From NCBI RefSeq assembly GCF_030064675.1, contig NZ_CP116413.1:2140001-2204000 (forward strand): a stretch of 64,000 bases of DNA, written 5' to 3'. The translations under genes and the position numbers were made by a program. The notes beneath the pieces were generated by a model that searched no databases, had not been told where the DNA came from, and worked only from the letters and a program-made list of their open reading frames with translations. This DNA comes from Crossiella sp. CA-258035 (lineage in GTDB: Bacteria > Actinomycetota > Actinomycetes > Mycobacteriales > Pseudonocardiaceae). Shown in pieces: positions 50,596 to 59,919 of the stretch; position 1 is the stretch's first letter, and the number at the start of each line of letters is the position of its first letter.

Positions 50596-52116
50596 ATGCC
50601 CGCCAGTCGTGCTGTGCTCGCCTCACTCGGCGCCGTGGCGCTGGCCGCCTCGGTGCTCAACGCGCCGTCGGCGGCCGCGCAGGCCCGGGAGTACCACCTG
50701 GACTGCTCAGCACGGAGTGTCGGCACAGGCACCGCGGAGTCGCCGTGGAACCGGCTGGAACAGGCGAACGCGTTCACCTTCTCCCCCGGTGACCGGCTGC
50801 TGCTGCGCCGCGGCACCGAGTGCGGCGGCGTGCTCAGCCCGCGCGGTTCCGGCTCCCCGACCAGGCCGATCCAGCTCGGCGCCTACGGTGAGGGCGGCAA
50901 GCCGCACATCGCCGGCGGCGGCGCGCGGGCCGCGGTGCACCTGAACAACGTGCAGTACTGGGAGATCAGGGACCTGCGGGTGAGCAACTCCGGCCCGCAA
51001 CCCGGTCCCGAGCAGCGGCGTGCCGGCATCCACGTGACGCTGACCGACTTCGGGGTCGGCCATCACTACGTGGTCGCCGATGTCGAGGTGCACGACGTCA
51101 ACGGCTCCGACCACAAGGACCCCGACCCCAGCGGCGGCATCCTGTTCAGCGCGCTCGGCTCGAAGCGGCCGACCCGGTTCCAGGGCGTCCTGATCGAGCG
51201 CAACAAGGTCACCAGGGTGGATCGCACCGGGATCGGCACCACCTCGCTCTGGGCCAAGCGGTCCGAGCACCCGGCCGGGCCCGGCAGCTCCTTCGCGCCG
51301 ATCCGCGGCCTGGTGGTGCGGGACAACGTGGTCACCGACGTCGGCGGCGACGGGATCGTGCCGCAGAACACCCTGGGCGCGCTGGTGGAGCGCAACCGGG
51401 TGCACAAGTTCAACATGCGCTCCAGCGGCTGGAACGCCGGGATCTGGGCCTGGAACTCCGATGAGGCGCTGTTCCAGTACAACGAGGTCTCCGGCGGCTT
51501 CGGCGTCAAGGACAGCATGGCCTTCGACTTCGACGGCGCGTCCAGGAACGTGCTGTACCAGTACAACTACAGCCACGACAACGACGGCGGCGCGCTGCTG
51601 GTGTGCAACGCCGAGGGCGCGGTCAACGACGGCGGCATCTTCCGGCACAACATCAGCCAGCACGACGGGCACCCGGACGTCGCGGTGATCAACATCTCCT
51701 GCGCGAAGGCGACCAACGTGCGGATCCACCACAACACCTTCTTCACCGCCCGCAACACCAGGATGGTGGCCAACTACATAGACACCCAGGTGGTGGCCGC
51801 CAACAACGTCTTCGCCCGCGCCGACGGCAACTCCGCCATCCAGGACCAGCACGGCCGCTACCTGGCCAACGCCTACCTCAACGTGCCGGTGCCGGAGCGG
51901 GACGCCCGCGCGGTGAACGGCGACCCGCGGCTGGTCAACCCCGGCTCGGCCAGCGGGCTGCTGGACCTCGGCGGCTACCGGCTGCGCTCGGGCTCGCCCG
52001 CGCTGCGCGCCGGGCAACCGGTGCCCGCGGCCGGCAACCGGGACGTCTTCGGCAACCCGATGCCCAGCGTGCCCAACATCGGCGCGTACCAAGGGCCAGG
52101 GGTGAACGGGGCCTGA
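50596..52116 (+). CDS. Secreted right-handed beta-helix protein
   Basis: The 506-residue protein begins with a Sec signal (AVLASLGAVALAASVLNAPSAAAQA, cleavage near residue 29). It is then built of repeating short strands typical of parallel beta-helices: GLVVRDNVVTDVGGDGIV, GALVERNRVHKFN, NVLYQYNYSHDNDGGALLVCN, NVRIHHNTFFTARN. Such proteins are mostly polysaccharide lyases or glycoside hydrolases acting outside the cell. The overall look is of the pectate-lyase-like group, but I see no assignable catalytic set. AAGGAGA precedes the ATG. Confidence 0.82.
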   Translation: MPASRAVLASLGAVALAASVLNAPSAAAQAREYHLDCSARSVGTGTAESPWNRLEQANAFTFSPGDRLLLRRGTECGGVLSPRGSGSPTRPIQLGAYGEGGKPHIAGGGARAAVHLNNVQYWEIRDLRVSNSGPQPGPEQRRAGIHVTLTDFGVGHHYVVADVEVHDVNGSDHKDPDPSGGILFSALGSKRPTRFQGVLIERNKVTRVDRTGIGTTSLWAKRSEHPAGPGSSFAPIRGLVVRDNVVTDVGGDGIVPQNTLGALVERNRVHKFNMRSSGWNAGIWAWNSDEALFQYNEVSGGFGVKDSMAFDFDGASRNVLYQYNYSHDNDGGALLVCNAEGAVNDGGIFRHNISQHDGHPDVAVINISCAKATNVRIHHNTFFTARNTRMVANYIDTQVVAANNVFARADGNSAIQDQHGRYLANAYLNVPVPERDARAVNGDPRLVNPGSASGLLDLGGYRLRSGSPALRAGQPVPAAGNRDVFGNPMPSVPNIGAYQGPGVNGA

Positions 52117-52163
52117 GCCGCTCCTGCTCCGGTCCGGCCGCGTCCGCCCCCTATGCTCAGCGC

Positions 52164-53588
52164 GTGCGACTGGGTGGATGGACACGGCGGATCGGGATCA
52201 CCGCGGGCGTGCTGGCCGGGCTGGGCAGCGTGCTGGCCTCACCGGAGGTGGCGGCGGCCGACCCGGCGCCCGGCCAGCTGGTGCTGCCGCACGTGGTGCT
52301 GGGCAAGGCGAACCCGGCCGGAGCCTGGTTCGCCGAGCGGGCGGTGCGCGCCGCCGGGGGCACCGTGGTCGCCAGCTATCCGCGGATCGGCGTCGTGGTG
52401 GCGTACTCGCCAAGGGACGACTTCGCCGCCACCGTGCGCGGGGCCAGGGGAGTGCTGGAGGTCGGCGCGACCCGGACCACCAAGCTGCCGGTCGAGCACT
52501 TCAAGCCGCGCCGCGACCTGCGCTACACCGGCCCCGGCTCGCCGGCCAGCGGGCAGGTCCCGCCGGAGGGCACCGCGTGGGACGTCCCCGCGCTCGGCCT
52601 GGCCGAGGCGCACCGGGTGACCACCGGCAGCCGCCGGGTGGTGGTCGGCGTGCTGGACACCGGCGTCGACGACACCCACCCCGACCTCGCCGGCGCGGTG
52701 GACACCCGGCGGTCGGTCTCCTGCGTCTCCGGCTGGGCCGACCGCAGCCCCGGCGGCTGGCGGCCGACCCTGGACGGCCACGGCACGCACGTGGCAGGCA
52801 CCATCGCCGCGGCCCGCAACGGGTCCGGCGTGCTCGGCGTCGCGCCGGGCGTGCGGCTGGCCGCGGTGAAGCTGGCCGAGAAGGACGACACCGAGACCGC
52901 GGAGAGCATGGTCTGCGGCTTCATGTGGGCCGCCGAGCACGGCTTCCGGATCACCAACAACAGCTACCGCGCGACCCCGTGGCGCTACCACTGCCCGGAC
53001 CAGGCCGACCAGTCCGCGATCCGCGCCGCGGTGGGCCGCGCGGTCGCGCACGCCCAGTCCCGCGGCGTGCTGGTGGTCGCCTCCGGCGGCAACGGCGCGC
53101 TCGACCTGCACAACCGCACGGTGGACACCGAGAGCCCGGCCGACGGCGCCCCGGTGCGCAGGGAGATCGGCAACGACTGCGTGCGGTTGCCGCACGAGCT
53201 GCCCGGCGTGCTCGGCGCGGGCGCGGTGGACGAGCAGCTGCTCAAGGCCCGCTTCTCCAACCACGGCATCGGCCCGATCGGCCTGGCCGCGCCCGGCGTG
53301 CGGGTCTGGTCCACCGTGCCGAACGGGCAGTACGCGGCCTACAGCGGCACCTCGATGGCCGCCCCGCACGTCAGCGGGGTGGCCGCGCTGCTGGCCTCCC
53401 GGCACCCGTCCTGGCGCGGCGACCGGCTGCGCGCCGAACTGCTGGCGAGCGCGAAACCGTTGCCCTGCCCCGAGTTCTACGACCCCAACGGCGACGGCAA
53501 GGCCGATGCCACCTGTGTCGCCGACGGCGAGCGCACCAGCTTCTACGGCACCGGCCTGAGCCACGCCGGGGCCGCGCTCACCCGTTGA
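52164..53588 (+). CDS. Secreted subtilisin-family (S8) serine protease
   Basis: The 474-residue protein has a signal peptide (GITAGVLAGLGSVLASPEVAAADP), a propeptide-like region of about 100 residues, then the S8 catalytic triad: Asp in VVGVLDTGVDDTHPDL, His in DGHGTHVAGT and Ser in SGTSMAAPHVSG. The oxyanion asparagine falls in TNNSYRA-like sequence. It should be exported and self-processed. Near the end, FYDPNGDGKADATC resembles a calcium-binding loop. Its 3' end overlaps the merR gene by 11 bases. Confidence 0.88.
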   Translation: MRLGGWTRRIGITAGVLAGLGSVLASPEVAAADPAPGQLVLPHVVLGKANPAGAWFAERAVRAAGGTVVASYPRIGVVVAYSPRDDFAATVRGARGVLEVGATRTTKLPVEHFKPRRDLRYTGPGSPASGQVPPEGTAWDVPALGLAEAHRVTTGSRRVVVGVLDTGVDDTHPDLAGAVDTRRSVSCVSGWADRSPGGWRPTLDGHGTHVAGTIAAARNGSGVLGVAPGVRLAAVKLAEKDDTETAESMVCGFMWAAEHGFRITNNSYRATPWRYHCPDQADQSAIRAAVGRAVAHAQSRGVLVVASGGNGALDLHNRTVDTESPADGAPVRREIGNDCVRLPHELPGVLGAGAVDEQLLKARFSNHGIGPIGLAAPGVRVWSTVPNGQYAAYSGTSMAAPHVSGVAALLASRHPSWRGDRLRAELLASAKPLPCPEFYDPNGDGKADATCVADGERTSFYGTGLSHAGAALTR

Positions 53589-53961
53589 CGCAGCTGAACC
53601 GCGCGCGCAGGTCGGCCATGAACCTGATCAGCTGGTCCCGGCTGGTCACCAGGTCCTCGATGCGGGTGTTGATGGTGGCCAGCTGGGCGTCCAGCATCTC
53701 CATCAGCGGCGGGCAGTCCTCGGCGCTGACCGGGTAGGCGCACTCCTGCCCGTCCATCGCCTGCAGCACCGGCCCGACCAGGTGCGAGGGCAGCGCCGAG
53801 GAGATCATGCAGCGGATCTTGCCGACCCGCTCCACGTCGGCGTCGGCGTAGATCCGGTACCCGGCCTCGGTGCGGTTCGGCTGGAGCAACCCCTGTTCCT
53901 CGTAGTACCGGAGCATGCGGATGCTCACCCCGGTACGCTTGCTCAGCTCCCCGATCCGCAT
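53578..53961 (-). CDS. MerR family regulator
   Basis: The 127-residue protein starts with the MerR winged helix MRIGELSKRTGVSIRMLRYYEEQGLLQP, followed by the family's GYRIYADADVERV, a coiled-coil dimerisation helix (residues about 80-115) and a short tail. The cysteines at about 51, 74, 82 and 124 do not form a metal site I recognise, so the ligand is probably an organic compound. It is divergent from an MFS pump gene with a MerR-type promoter in between, and the same promoter type precedes the hydrolase at 5804. Confidence 0.87.
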   Translation of the reverse strand: MRIGELSKRTGVSIRMLRYYEEQGLLQPNRTEAGYRIYADADVERVGKIRCMISSALPSHLVGPVLQAMDGQECAYPVSAEDCPPLMEMLDAQLATINTRIEDLVTSRDQLIRFMADLRARFSCVNG

Positions 53962-54014
53962 CTGACCTCCCGTTATTCCCGGCCCGGCACAAGAGAGCCA
54001 AGGGTCACGGCGAC

Positions 54015-54047
54015 CTTGACCCTCACACTCATGTCAGACTTTAGCGT
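54015..54047 (+). promoter_or_regulatory. MerR-type leaderless promoter of the MFS gene
   Basis: The site runs CTTGACCCTCACA, then CTC, ATGTCAG, and ends TTTAGCGT. It contains -35 TTGACC, a 20-bp spacer and -10 TAGCGT. The GTG start codon comes eight bases later. CTCACA and TGTCAG within the spacer form a dyad. The long spacer is the hallmark of MerR-activated promoters, and the merR gene is adjacent and divergent. Its 27-of-33 match to 5812-5844 supports a two-member regulon. Confidence 0.65.
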
Positions 54048-54055
54048 CTTTTCCC

Positions 54056-55228
54056 GTGATCGCTTTCGTCCTGATGTTGTGCGCGTTCGCTGTGGGGACC
54101 TCCGAGTTCGTCGTGGTCGGCGTGCTGCCGGAGGTCGCGTCCGACCTGGGCGTCCCCCTGTCCGTGGCCGGGTTGCTGGTCACGGGCTACGCCATCGCCG
54201 TCGCTGTCGGTGGCCCCGTGCTGACCGTGTTCACCCGCCGCCTGCCCAGGCGGCCGCTGCTGATCGGCGTGATGGCGCTGGGGGTGGGCGGCAGCCTGTT
54301 CTCCGCGCTGGCCGAGAACTACACCGTGCTGATGGGCGCCCGGATGGTGGCCGCGCTGGCCCAGGGCCTGTTCTTCGCGGTCGCCTCCCAGGTGGCCACC
54401 GCCTCGGTGCCGCCGGAACGCCAGACCGCGGCCATCGCCAAGGTGGTCAACGGCGTCGCACTGTCCACTGTGGCCGGTGTGCCGGTGGGCACCCTGGTCG
54501 GCCAGGCCTACGGCTGGCGGGCCTCCTTCGTGCTGGTGACCGCGCTGGCCTTCGTCGGCATGCTGGGCGTGATCCTGGCCTGCCCCAAGGTCGCGCACGA
54601 GCCGGACGCCGGTTTCCGGGCCAGCATGCACGTCTTCGGCCGCCGTTCGGTCCTGCTCGGCCTGAGCACCACCGTGCTGGCCTTCACCGGCATGATCACC
54701 ACCTTCACCTACGTCACCCCGGCGCTGCGCGAGGTCACCGGCTTCTCGCCGGGCTGGGCGACCGCGGTGCTGCTGGTCTACGGCTTGGGCACGGTGGTGG
54801 GCAGCAACATCGCCGGCCGGGTCCGGCCCGAGCTGATCCCCAGGGTGCTGCCGGTGACCATCACCGCGCTGAGCCTGGTGCTGCTGGTGCAGGGCCTGGC
54901 CATGCACACCAAGGCGACCAGCGTGGTGGCGCTGTTCCTGCTCGGCGCCTCGGCCTTCGCCACCGGCCCGCTGCTGCACACCTGGCTGATGCGGCAGGCC
55001 GAACCGGCGGGTGGCCTGGTCGCCTCGGTGAACATCTCCGCCTTCAACGTGGCCGCCGCGCTCGGCCCGGTGCTCGGCGGCGCGGTGATCGCCAACGGCC
55101 TGGGCTTCGACCTGGTCGGCCCGGTGGCCGCGCTGCCCGCGCTGGCCGGGCTCGGGGTCGCGTTCCTGGTGCGCGGACTGGCCAAGCGGCAGACCGTGGC
55201 ACCGGAGCCGGTGCCGGTGCCTGCCTGA
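54056..55228 (+). CDS. MFS efflux transporter (DHA1, AraJ/Cmx-like)
   Basis: The 390-residue membrane protein has twelve predicted spans and DHA1 motifs: FAVGTSEFVVVGVLPEVASDLGV in span 1, LTVFTRRLPRRPLL in the 2-3 loop and NGVALSTVAGVPVGTLVG in span 5, which is antiporter motif C-like. Relatives export chloramphenicol, purine nucleosides or sugars. The GTG start immediately follows a promoter, so its mRNA is probably leaderless. The MerR protein next door is the likely inducer-sensing activator. Confidence 0.86.
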   Translation: MIAFVLMLCAFAVGTSEFVVVGVLPEVASDLGVPLSVAGLLVTGYAIAVAVGGPVLTVFTRRLPRRPLLIGVMALGVGGSLFSALAENYTVLMGARMVAALAQGLFFAVASQVATASVPPERQTAAIAKVVNGVALSTVAGVPVGTLVGQAYGWRASFVLVTALAFVGMLGVILACPKVAHEPDAGFRASMHVFGRRSVLLGLSTTVLAFTGMITTFTYVTPALREVTGFSPGWATAVLLVYGLGTVVGSNIAGRVRPELIPRVLPVTITALSLVLLVQGLAMHTKATSVVALFLLGASAFATGPLLHTWLMRQAEPAGGLVASVNISAFNVAAALGPVLGGAVIANGLGFDLVGPVAALPALAGLGVAFLVRGLAKRQTVAPEPVPVPA

Positions 55229-55300
55229 TTTGTCCGGATTATCGCTGGGCGGAAACTCGCTCGTTGACCGTCGGCGCCGCCGGTGCCCACGATCAGGACC

Positions 55301-55864
55301 ATGCCGAAGGTCCTGATCGTCACCGGCGACGCCGCCGAGTCGCTTGAGGTCCTCTACCCGTACCAGCGGTTGCGGGAGGAGGGCTACGACGTCGACATCG
55401 CCGCGCCCTCGGCCAAGCGCTTGCAGTTCGTGGTGCACGACTTCGTCGACGGCCACGACACCTACACCGAGAAGCCCGGCTACACCTGGCCCGCCGACCT
55501 CGCCTTCCGCGAGGTGGACCCGACCGGCTACGTGGCGCTGGTCATCCCCGGCGGCCGCGCGCCGGAGTACCTGCGCAACGACGAGCAGGTGCGGCGGATC
55601 GTGGCGCACTTCTTCGACAGCGGGAAGCCGGTGGCCCACCTCTGCCACGGCGCGCTGGTGCCGGCCGCGGCCGGTCTGCTCATCGCCCGGCGCACCGCGG
55701 CCTACCCCGAGTGCGCGCCGGACGTGGTGGCCGGCGGCGGGGAGTTCGTCGACGACGAGGTGGTGGTGGACGGTCCGATGGTGACCGCCCGCGCCTGGCC
55801 GGACCACCCGGCCTGGATGCGCGAGTTCGTGGCTCTTCTGCGGGTCAGGGCGCCCATCGGGTGA
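55301..55864 (+). CDS. DJ-1/PfpI family protein
   Basis: From the ATG at 55301 the protein is 187 residues with the DJ-1/PfpI nucleophile elbow HLCHGALVPAAAG (Cys in the ALCHG-type motif) and the preceding LVIPGGRAPEYLR acid loop. Members are glyoxalase III or deglycase-like enzymes, or stress proteins. It is downstream of the MFS pump by 72 bases and could share its induction, though a separate promoter is possible. Confidence 0.86.
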   Translation: MPKVLIVTGDAAESLEVLYPYQRLREEGYDVDIAAPSAKRLQFVVHDFVDGHDTYTEKPGYTWPADLAFREVDPTGYVALVIPGGRAPEYLRNDEQVRRIVAHFFDSGKPVAHLCHGALVPAAAGLLIARRTAAYPECAPDVVAGGGEFVDDEVVVDGPMVTARAWPDHPAWMREFVALLRVRAPIG

Positions 55865-55923
55865 GCAGGTACTGCCCGGAAGGTCCTTGTGCCGGGCACC
55901 TTCGGGCGGCGACCCTGTCGGGC

Positions 55924-56724
55924 ATGCCCGACCCGGAACCACCGTTGGCCACCCCGGCCGGCCTGCTCGGCTCGGTCCGCCGGGCCCTGCAGGTGCTGGA
56001 GGCGGTGGCCGACTTCGGCGACGGCGTCACCGCCAAGGCGGTCGCCAGGCGGCTCGGGCTGAACCTGTCCACCACCTACCACCTGCTGAACACCTTGGTG
56101 TACGAGGGATACCTGGTCCGGCTGAACCAGCAGCGCGGCTACGGCCTCGGCTACAAACTGACCACTTTGGACAGAGCGCTGCGCAGCCAGCTGGAGGTCT
56201 CACCGGAGGCGTCGGGGCTGCTGCGCGAGGTGCACGAGCAGGCAGGTGTGCCCGCGTACTACACCGTGTTGCGGGACAACGACATCGTGGTCGCCGAGGT
56301 GGCCGACTCGGTGGCCGCGCCCAGGGTGGAGCCGCTGGACGTCGGCTTCCACGAGGCGGCGCAGGGCACCGCGTTCGGCAAGGTGCTGCTGGCCGCGATG
56401 ACCCCGCAGCGCCGGCGCGAGTACTTCGCCGGGGCGGGCATGCGGCGGGCCACCGAGCGCACGCTGACCTCGCTGCCGGAGCTGGAGGAGCAGCTGGCCG
56501 AGGTCCGGCGCAGCGGGGTGGCGACCGAGGTGGAGGAGTTCCGGCCGGAGCTGGCCTGCGTGGCCGCGCCGGTGCGCGACTGCCAGGGGCGGATCGGCGG
56601 GGCGCTGGCGTTCTCGGTGCCGCTGCCGGAGTTCGGGCCGCGACAGGCGGAGCTGACCGAGCTGGCCATGGCCGGGGCGGCGCGCCTGGGCCACCTGCTG
56701 GCGTTGCGCGCGACGCTGGGCTGA
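55924..56724 (+). CDS. IclR family regulator
   Basis: The 266-residue protein has the IclR winged helix (RALQVLEAVADFGDGVTAKAVARRLGLNLSTTYHLLNTLVYEGY) and a GAF-type effector domain with AAQGTAFGKVLLAAMTP and ELACVAAPVRD. There is no adjacent catabolic operon, so its target and ligand are unknown. The gene follows the DJ-1 gene by about 60 bases. Confidence 0.84.
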   Translation: MPDPEPPLATPAGLLGSVRRALQVLEAVADFGDGVTAKAVARRLGLNLSTTYHLLNTLVYEGYLVRLNQQRGYGLGYKLTTLDRALRSQLEVSPEASGLLREVHEQAGVPAYYTVLRDNDIVVAEVADSVAAPRVEPLDVGFHEAAQGTAFGKVLLAAMTPQRRREYFAGAGMRRATERTLTSLPELEEQLAEVRRSGVATEVEEFRPELACVAAPVRDCQGRIGGALAFSVPLPEFGPRQAELTELAMAGAARLGHLLALRATLG

Positions 56725-56740
56725 CCTGGAGCGGCCCCGC

Positions 56741-57964
56741 CTACTTCTCCGGCGTGCCGCCCTGCGCGTCCTGCCCCCTCGGCACCCGCACGGTCGGGTT
56801 GGTGTCCGCGGGCGAGCTGACCGGCGGCAGCTCCACGGTCGGCCCGAGCGGCGACACGCCCGGCCCCGGCGGCGGTTCGGGTGGTTCCGGCACGGGCGTC
56901 GCGCCCGCTCCGGCGGCCGTGTGCCCCGGCTGCTCGGCCGGGTCGTCGTCCTCGGCGACCTGCCGCCACGCCTCCTGCTCGGCCTGGCTGCGCAGCTTCT
57001 CCGCGGTGCGCACCATCTCCAGCCGCCGCCAGCGCCGCCGCTCCCGCCGGGTCATGTTGGCCGGCCACAGCTCCTGGATCGCCGCGTTGAAGTGCGCGCC
57101 CAGCACGATCGCGATGCCGATGAAGAAGGCGAACAGCAGGAACGCGATCGGCGTGGCCAGCGCGCCGTAGGTGAACCCGGTGCCGGTCACCCAGGAGATG
57201 TAGACCCGCAGGCCGTAGCTGGAGATCAGGAAGAACGCCATGGCCAGCGCCGCGCCGGGCAGCCCGCGGTGCCAGGGCAGCTTGCGCGGCAGCGCGACCT
57301 TGTACAGCGTGGCCAGCGCGAGCACCAGCAGCAGGCCGGTGCCGGGGTAGTAGAACCGGCTCACCCACAGGCTCACCGTGGGCTTCCAGCTCTCCGGGAA
57401 CACCTCCGGCAGCAGCTCCGGCCCCAGCGCCAGCACCGGCAGGCCGATGATCAGCAGCACCAGGGTGACCAGGTACAGCAGCAGGGACAGGATGCGCTGC
57501 CAGACCAGGTTGCGCGCGCCGTACTGGCCGTGCGCCACGGTGATCGCGTCCACGAAGGAGGCGGTGGCCGAGGAACCCGCCCACAGCGAGATCAGGAAGC
57601 CGATGGAGACGATCTCGCTCTGGCCCTTGGTCAGGATGTTGGTGACCGTGTCGCCGATCACCCCGTCCACCACGTTCGAGGTGAAGACCTTGCCGGAGAG
57701 CTCCATGATCCGGGCGTGCACGACGTCGATCAGCTCCGGGCCGATCGACTGCGCCACGAAGCCCAGCGAGCCGAGCAGCCCGAGCAGCAGCGGCGGCAGG
57801 GACAGCGTCTGCCAGAACGCGGCCTCGGCGGCCTCGCTGAAGATGGAGTCGTCCCACGCCTTCTGCAGGGTGCGCGCCAACAGCCGCAGCGGCCCGCGTC
57901 GAGCACGCTTCGGCTTCGCGGCGCTCGTACCGCGCTCGTCGGGGTCTGCTTGCGGCGAAGTCAT
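56741..57964 (-). CDS. YihY/BrkB-family membrane protein
   Basis: The 407-residue protein has the YihY core of six membrane helices: SEAAEAAFWQTLSLPPLLLGLLG at the first span, SLWAGSSATASFVDAITVAHG, then GFTYGALATPIAFLLFAFFIGIAIVLGAHFNA. A charged, proline-rich cytoplasmic tail of about 100 residues follows and is longer than usual. The function of the family is not settled. ATG at 57964 is preferred; in-frame ATGs at 57979 and upstream are possible. Confidence 0.82.
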   Translation of the reverse strand: MTSPQADPDERGTSAAKPKRARRGPLRLLARTLQKAWDDSIFSEAAEAAFWQTLSLPPLLLGLLGSLGFVAQSIGPELIDVVHARIMELSGKVFTSNVVDGVIGDTVTNILTKGQSEIVSIGFLISLWAGSSATASFVDAITVAHGQYGARNLVWQRILSLLLYLVTLVLLIIGLPVLALGPELLPEVFPESWKPTVSLWVSRFYYPGTGLLLVLALATLYKVALPRKLPWHRGLPGAALAMAFFLISSYGLRVYISWVTGTGFTYGALATPIAFLLFAFFIGIAIVLGAHFNAAIQELWPANMTRRERRRWRRLEMVRTAEKLRSQAEQEAWRQVAEDDDPAEQPGHTAAGAGATPVPEPPEPPPGPGVSPLGPTVELPPVSSPADTNPTVRVPRGQDAQGGTPEK

Positions 57965-58136
57965 CGCACTGCCAAGCATGCTGCATGGCCTCCCGTCGCG
58001 ATGCGGAACCCCGCAAAACGGGTGTGTCGTCACCCTCATCGGTTACCCACCGGCCGGGTCGTGGAACGGAGCACCCCCTTCGGCGGGGTAGGCTCGCAGA
58101 GCCCTCGGGGACCACTGTCGCGGAGGGCTTTCGCAT

Positions 58137-59909
58137 GTGACCCAATGGGTGTGGATCTTCGAGCGGGAGGGGAGCGCGCGGGCTGTGACAGAGCAACTGG
58201 AGGCAGCGCCACCGGTGGCCACCCGTCCGCTCCGGGCCTGGCAGCGGCGCGCGCTGACCAAGTACCTGACCGCGAAACCGCAGGACTTCCTGGCCGTGGC
58301 GACCCCGGGCGCGGGCAAGACCACCTTCGGGCTGCGGGTGGCGCTGGAGCTGCTGGCCGACCGCACGGTCGAGGCGGTCACCATCGTCACGCCGACCGAG
58401 CACCTCAAGCACCAGTGGGCGGCCGCGGCCAACGAGGTCGGCATCCCGATCGACCCGAACTTCCGCAACACCACCGGCGTCACCTCGCGGGACTACCGGG
58501 GTGTCGCGGTCACCTACGCCCAGATCGCCGCGCACCCCACGCTGCACCGGGTGCGCACGGAGAACCGCAAGACGCTGGTCATCCTGGACGAGATCCACCA
58601 CGGCGGCGACGCCAAGTCCTGGGGCGACGCGGTCCGGGAGGCGTTCACCCCGGCGGTGCGGCGGCTCTCGCTGACCGGCACGCCGTTCCGCAGCGACGAC
58701 TCGCCGATCCCGTTCATCACCTACGAGCGGGACGGCGAGGGCCTGCAGCGCAGCAAGGCCGACCACTCCTACGGCTACGCCGACGCGCTGCGCGACGGCG
58801 TGGTCCGGCCGGTGATCTTCCTGGCCTACTCGGGCGAGGCGAGCTGGCGGAACAACGCGGGCGAGGAGTTCAGCGCCCGGCTCGGCGAGCCGCTGACCCA
58901 GGAGCAGACCGCGCGGGCCTGGCGCACCGCGCTGGACCCCAACGGCGAGTGGATGCCCGCGGTGCTCAAGGCCGCCGACATCCGGCTCACCCAGAAGCGC
59001 GCCGCGGTGCCCGACGCCGGTGGCCTGGTCATCGCCACCGACCACGTCACGGCCAAGGCGTACGCGAACATCCTGACCCAGGTCACCGGCCAGGAGCCGA
59101 CCCTGGTCCTCTCCGACGACCCCAAGGCATCCGGCCGGATCAGCGAGTTCTCCGAGTCCCAGGACCGCTGGCTGGTCGCGGTGCGGATGGTCTCCGAGGG
59201 CGTGGACGTGCCCCGGCTGGCCGTGGGCGTCTACGCCACCAGCCACTCCACCCCGCTGTTCTTCGCCCAGGCCATCGGCCGGTTCGTGCGGGCGCGGCGG
59301 CAGGGGGAGACCGCGAGCGTGTTCCTGCCCAGCGTGCCGGTGCTGCTCGGCCTGGCCAGCGAGCTGGAGGCGCAGCGCGACCACGTGCTGGGCAAGCCGC
59401 ACCGGGAGAAGGACGGCTGGGACGACGAGCTGCTCCAGCAGGCCAACCAGCAGCAGGACGAGCTGGGCGAGGACGAGAAGGCCTTCACCTCGCTGGGCGC
59501 CTCCGCCGAGCTGGACCAGGTGATCTACGACGGCTCGTCCTTCGGCACCGCCGCGATGGCCGGCACCGAGGAGGAGCAGGACTACCTCGGCCTGCCCGGC
59601 CTGCTCGAACCCGACCAGGTGCGCACCCTGCTCCGCCAGCGCCAGGAGCAGCAGCTGGCCAACGCGACCAAGCGCAAGAACAGCCAGCCGGTGGCCGCAC
59701 CCCCGCCACCGCGCTCGGTCTCGGTCGCCGAACGCATCCACAGCCTGCGCAAAGAGCTGAACACCCTGGTCGCGATGATCCACCACCGCACCGGCAAGCC
59801 GCACGGCGTGATCCACAACGAGCTCCGCCGCCAGTGCGGCGGCCCGCCCACCCCCATGGCCAGCATCGAAGAGCTCGAAGAACGAATCGTCACCCTCCGA
59901 ACCTGGTAA
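58137..59909 (+). CDS. DEAD/DEAH-box (SF2) helicase
   Basis: The protein has up to 590 residues with SF2 motifs: Walker A TPGAGKTTF, DEAH variant ILDEIHHGG, motif III LTGTPFR, motif V SEGVDVPRLAV, and motif VI IGRFVRARR. A C-terminal extension of about 170 residues is helical and partly Gln/Glu-rich. It resembles single-gene actinobacterial DEAD/DEAH helicases rather than a restriction subunit, and no methylase or specificity gene is adjacent. GTG at 58185 is an alternative start. A repeat array lies 11 bases after its stop. Confidence 0.82.
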   Translation: MTQWVWIFEREGSARAVTEQLEAAPPVATRPLRAWQRRALTKYLTAKPQDFLAVATPGAGKTTFGLRVALELLADRTVEAVTIVTPTEHLKHQWAAAANEVGIPIDPNFRNTTGVTSRDYRGVAVTYAQIAAHPTLHRVRTENRKTLVILDEIHHGGDAKSWGDAVREAFTPAVRRLSLTGTPFRSDDSPIPFITYERDGEGLQRSKADHSYGYADALRDGVVRPVIFLAYSGEASWRNNAGEEFSARLGEPLTQEQTARAWRTALDPNGEWMPAVLKAADIRLTQKRAAVPDAGGLVIATDHVTAKAYANILTQVTGQEPTLVLSDDPKASGRISEFSESQDRWLVAVRMVSEGVDVPRLAVGVYATSHSTPLFFAQAIGRFVRARRQGETASVFLPSVPVLLGLASELEAQRDHVLGKPHREKDGWDDELLQQANQQQDELGEDEKAFTSLGASAELDQVIYDGSSFGTAAMAGTEEEQDYLGLPGLLEPDQVRTLLRQRQEQQLANATKRKNSQPVAAPPPPRSVSVAERIHSLRKELNTLVAMIHHRTGKPHGVIHNELRRQCGGPPTPMASIEELEERIVTLRTW

Positions 59910-59919
59910 CCCGCCCGGA

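Noticed and set aside
58137-59909. Helicase as part of a restriction or phage-defence system
   Set aside because: No methyltransferase, nuclease, specificity or other defence gene lies beside it; neighbours are a YihY protein and a sugar importer.
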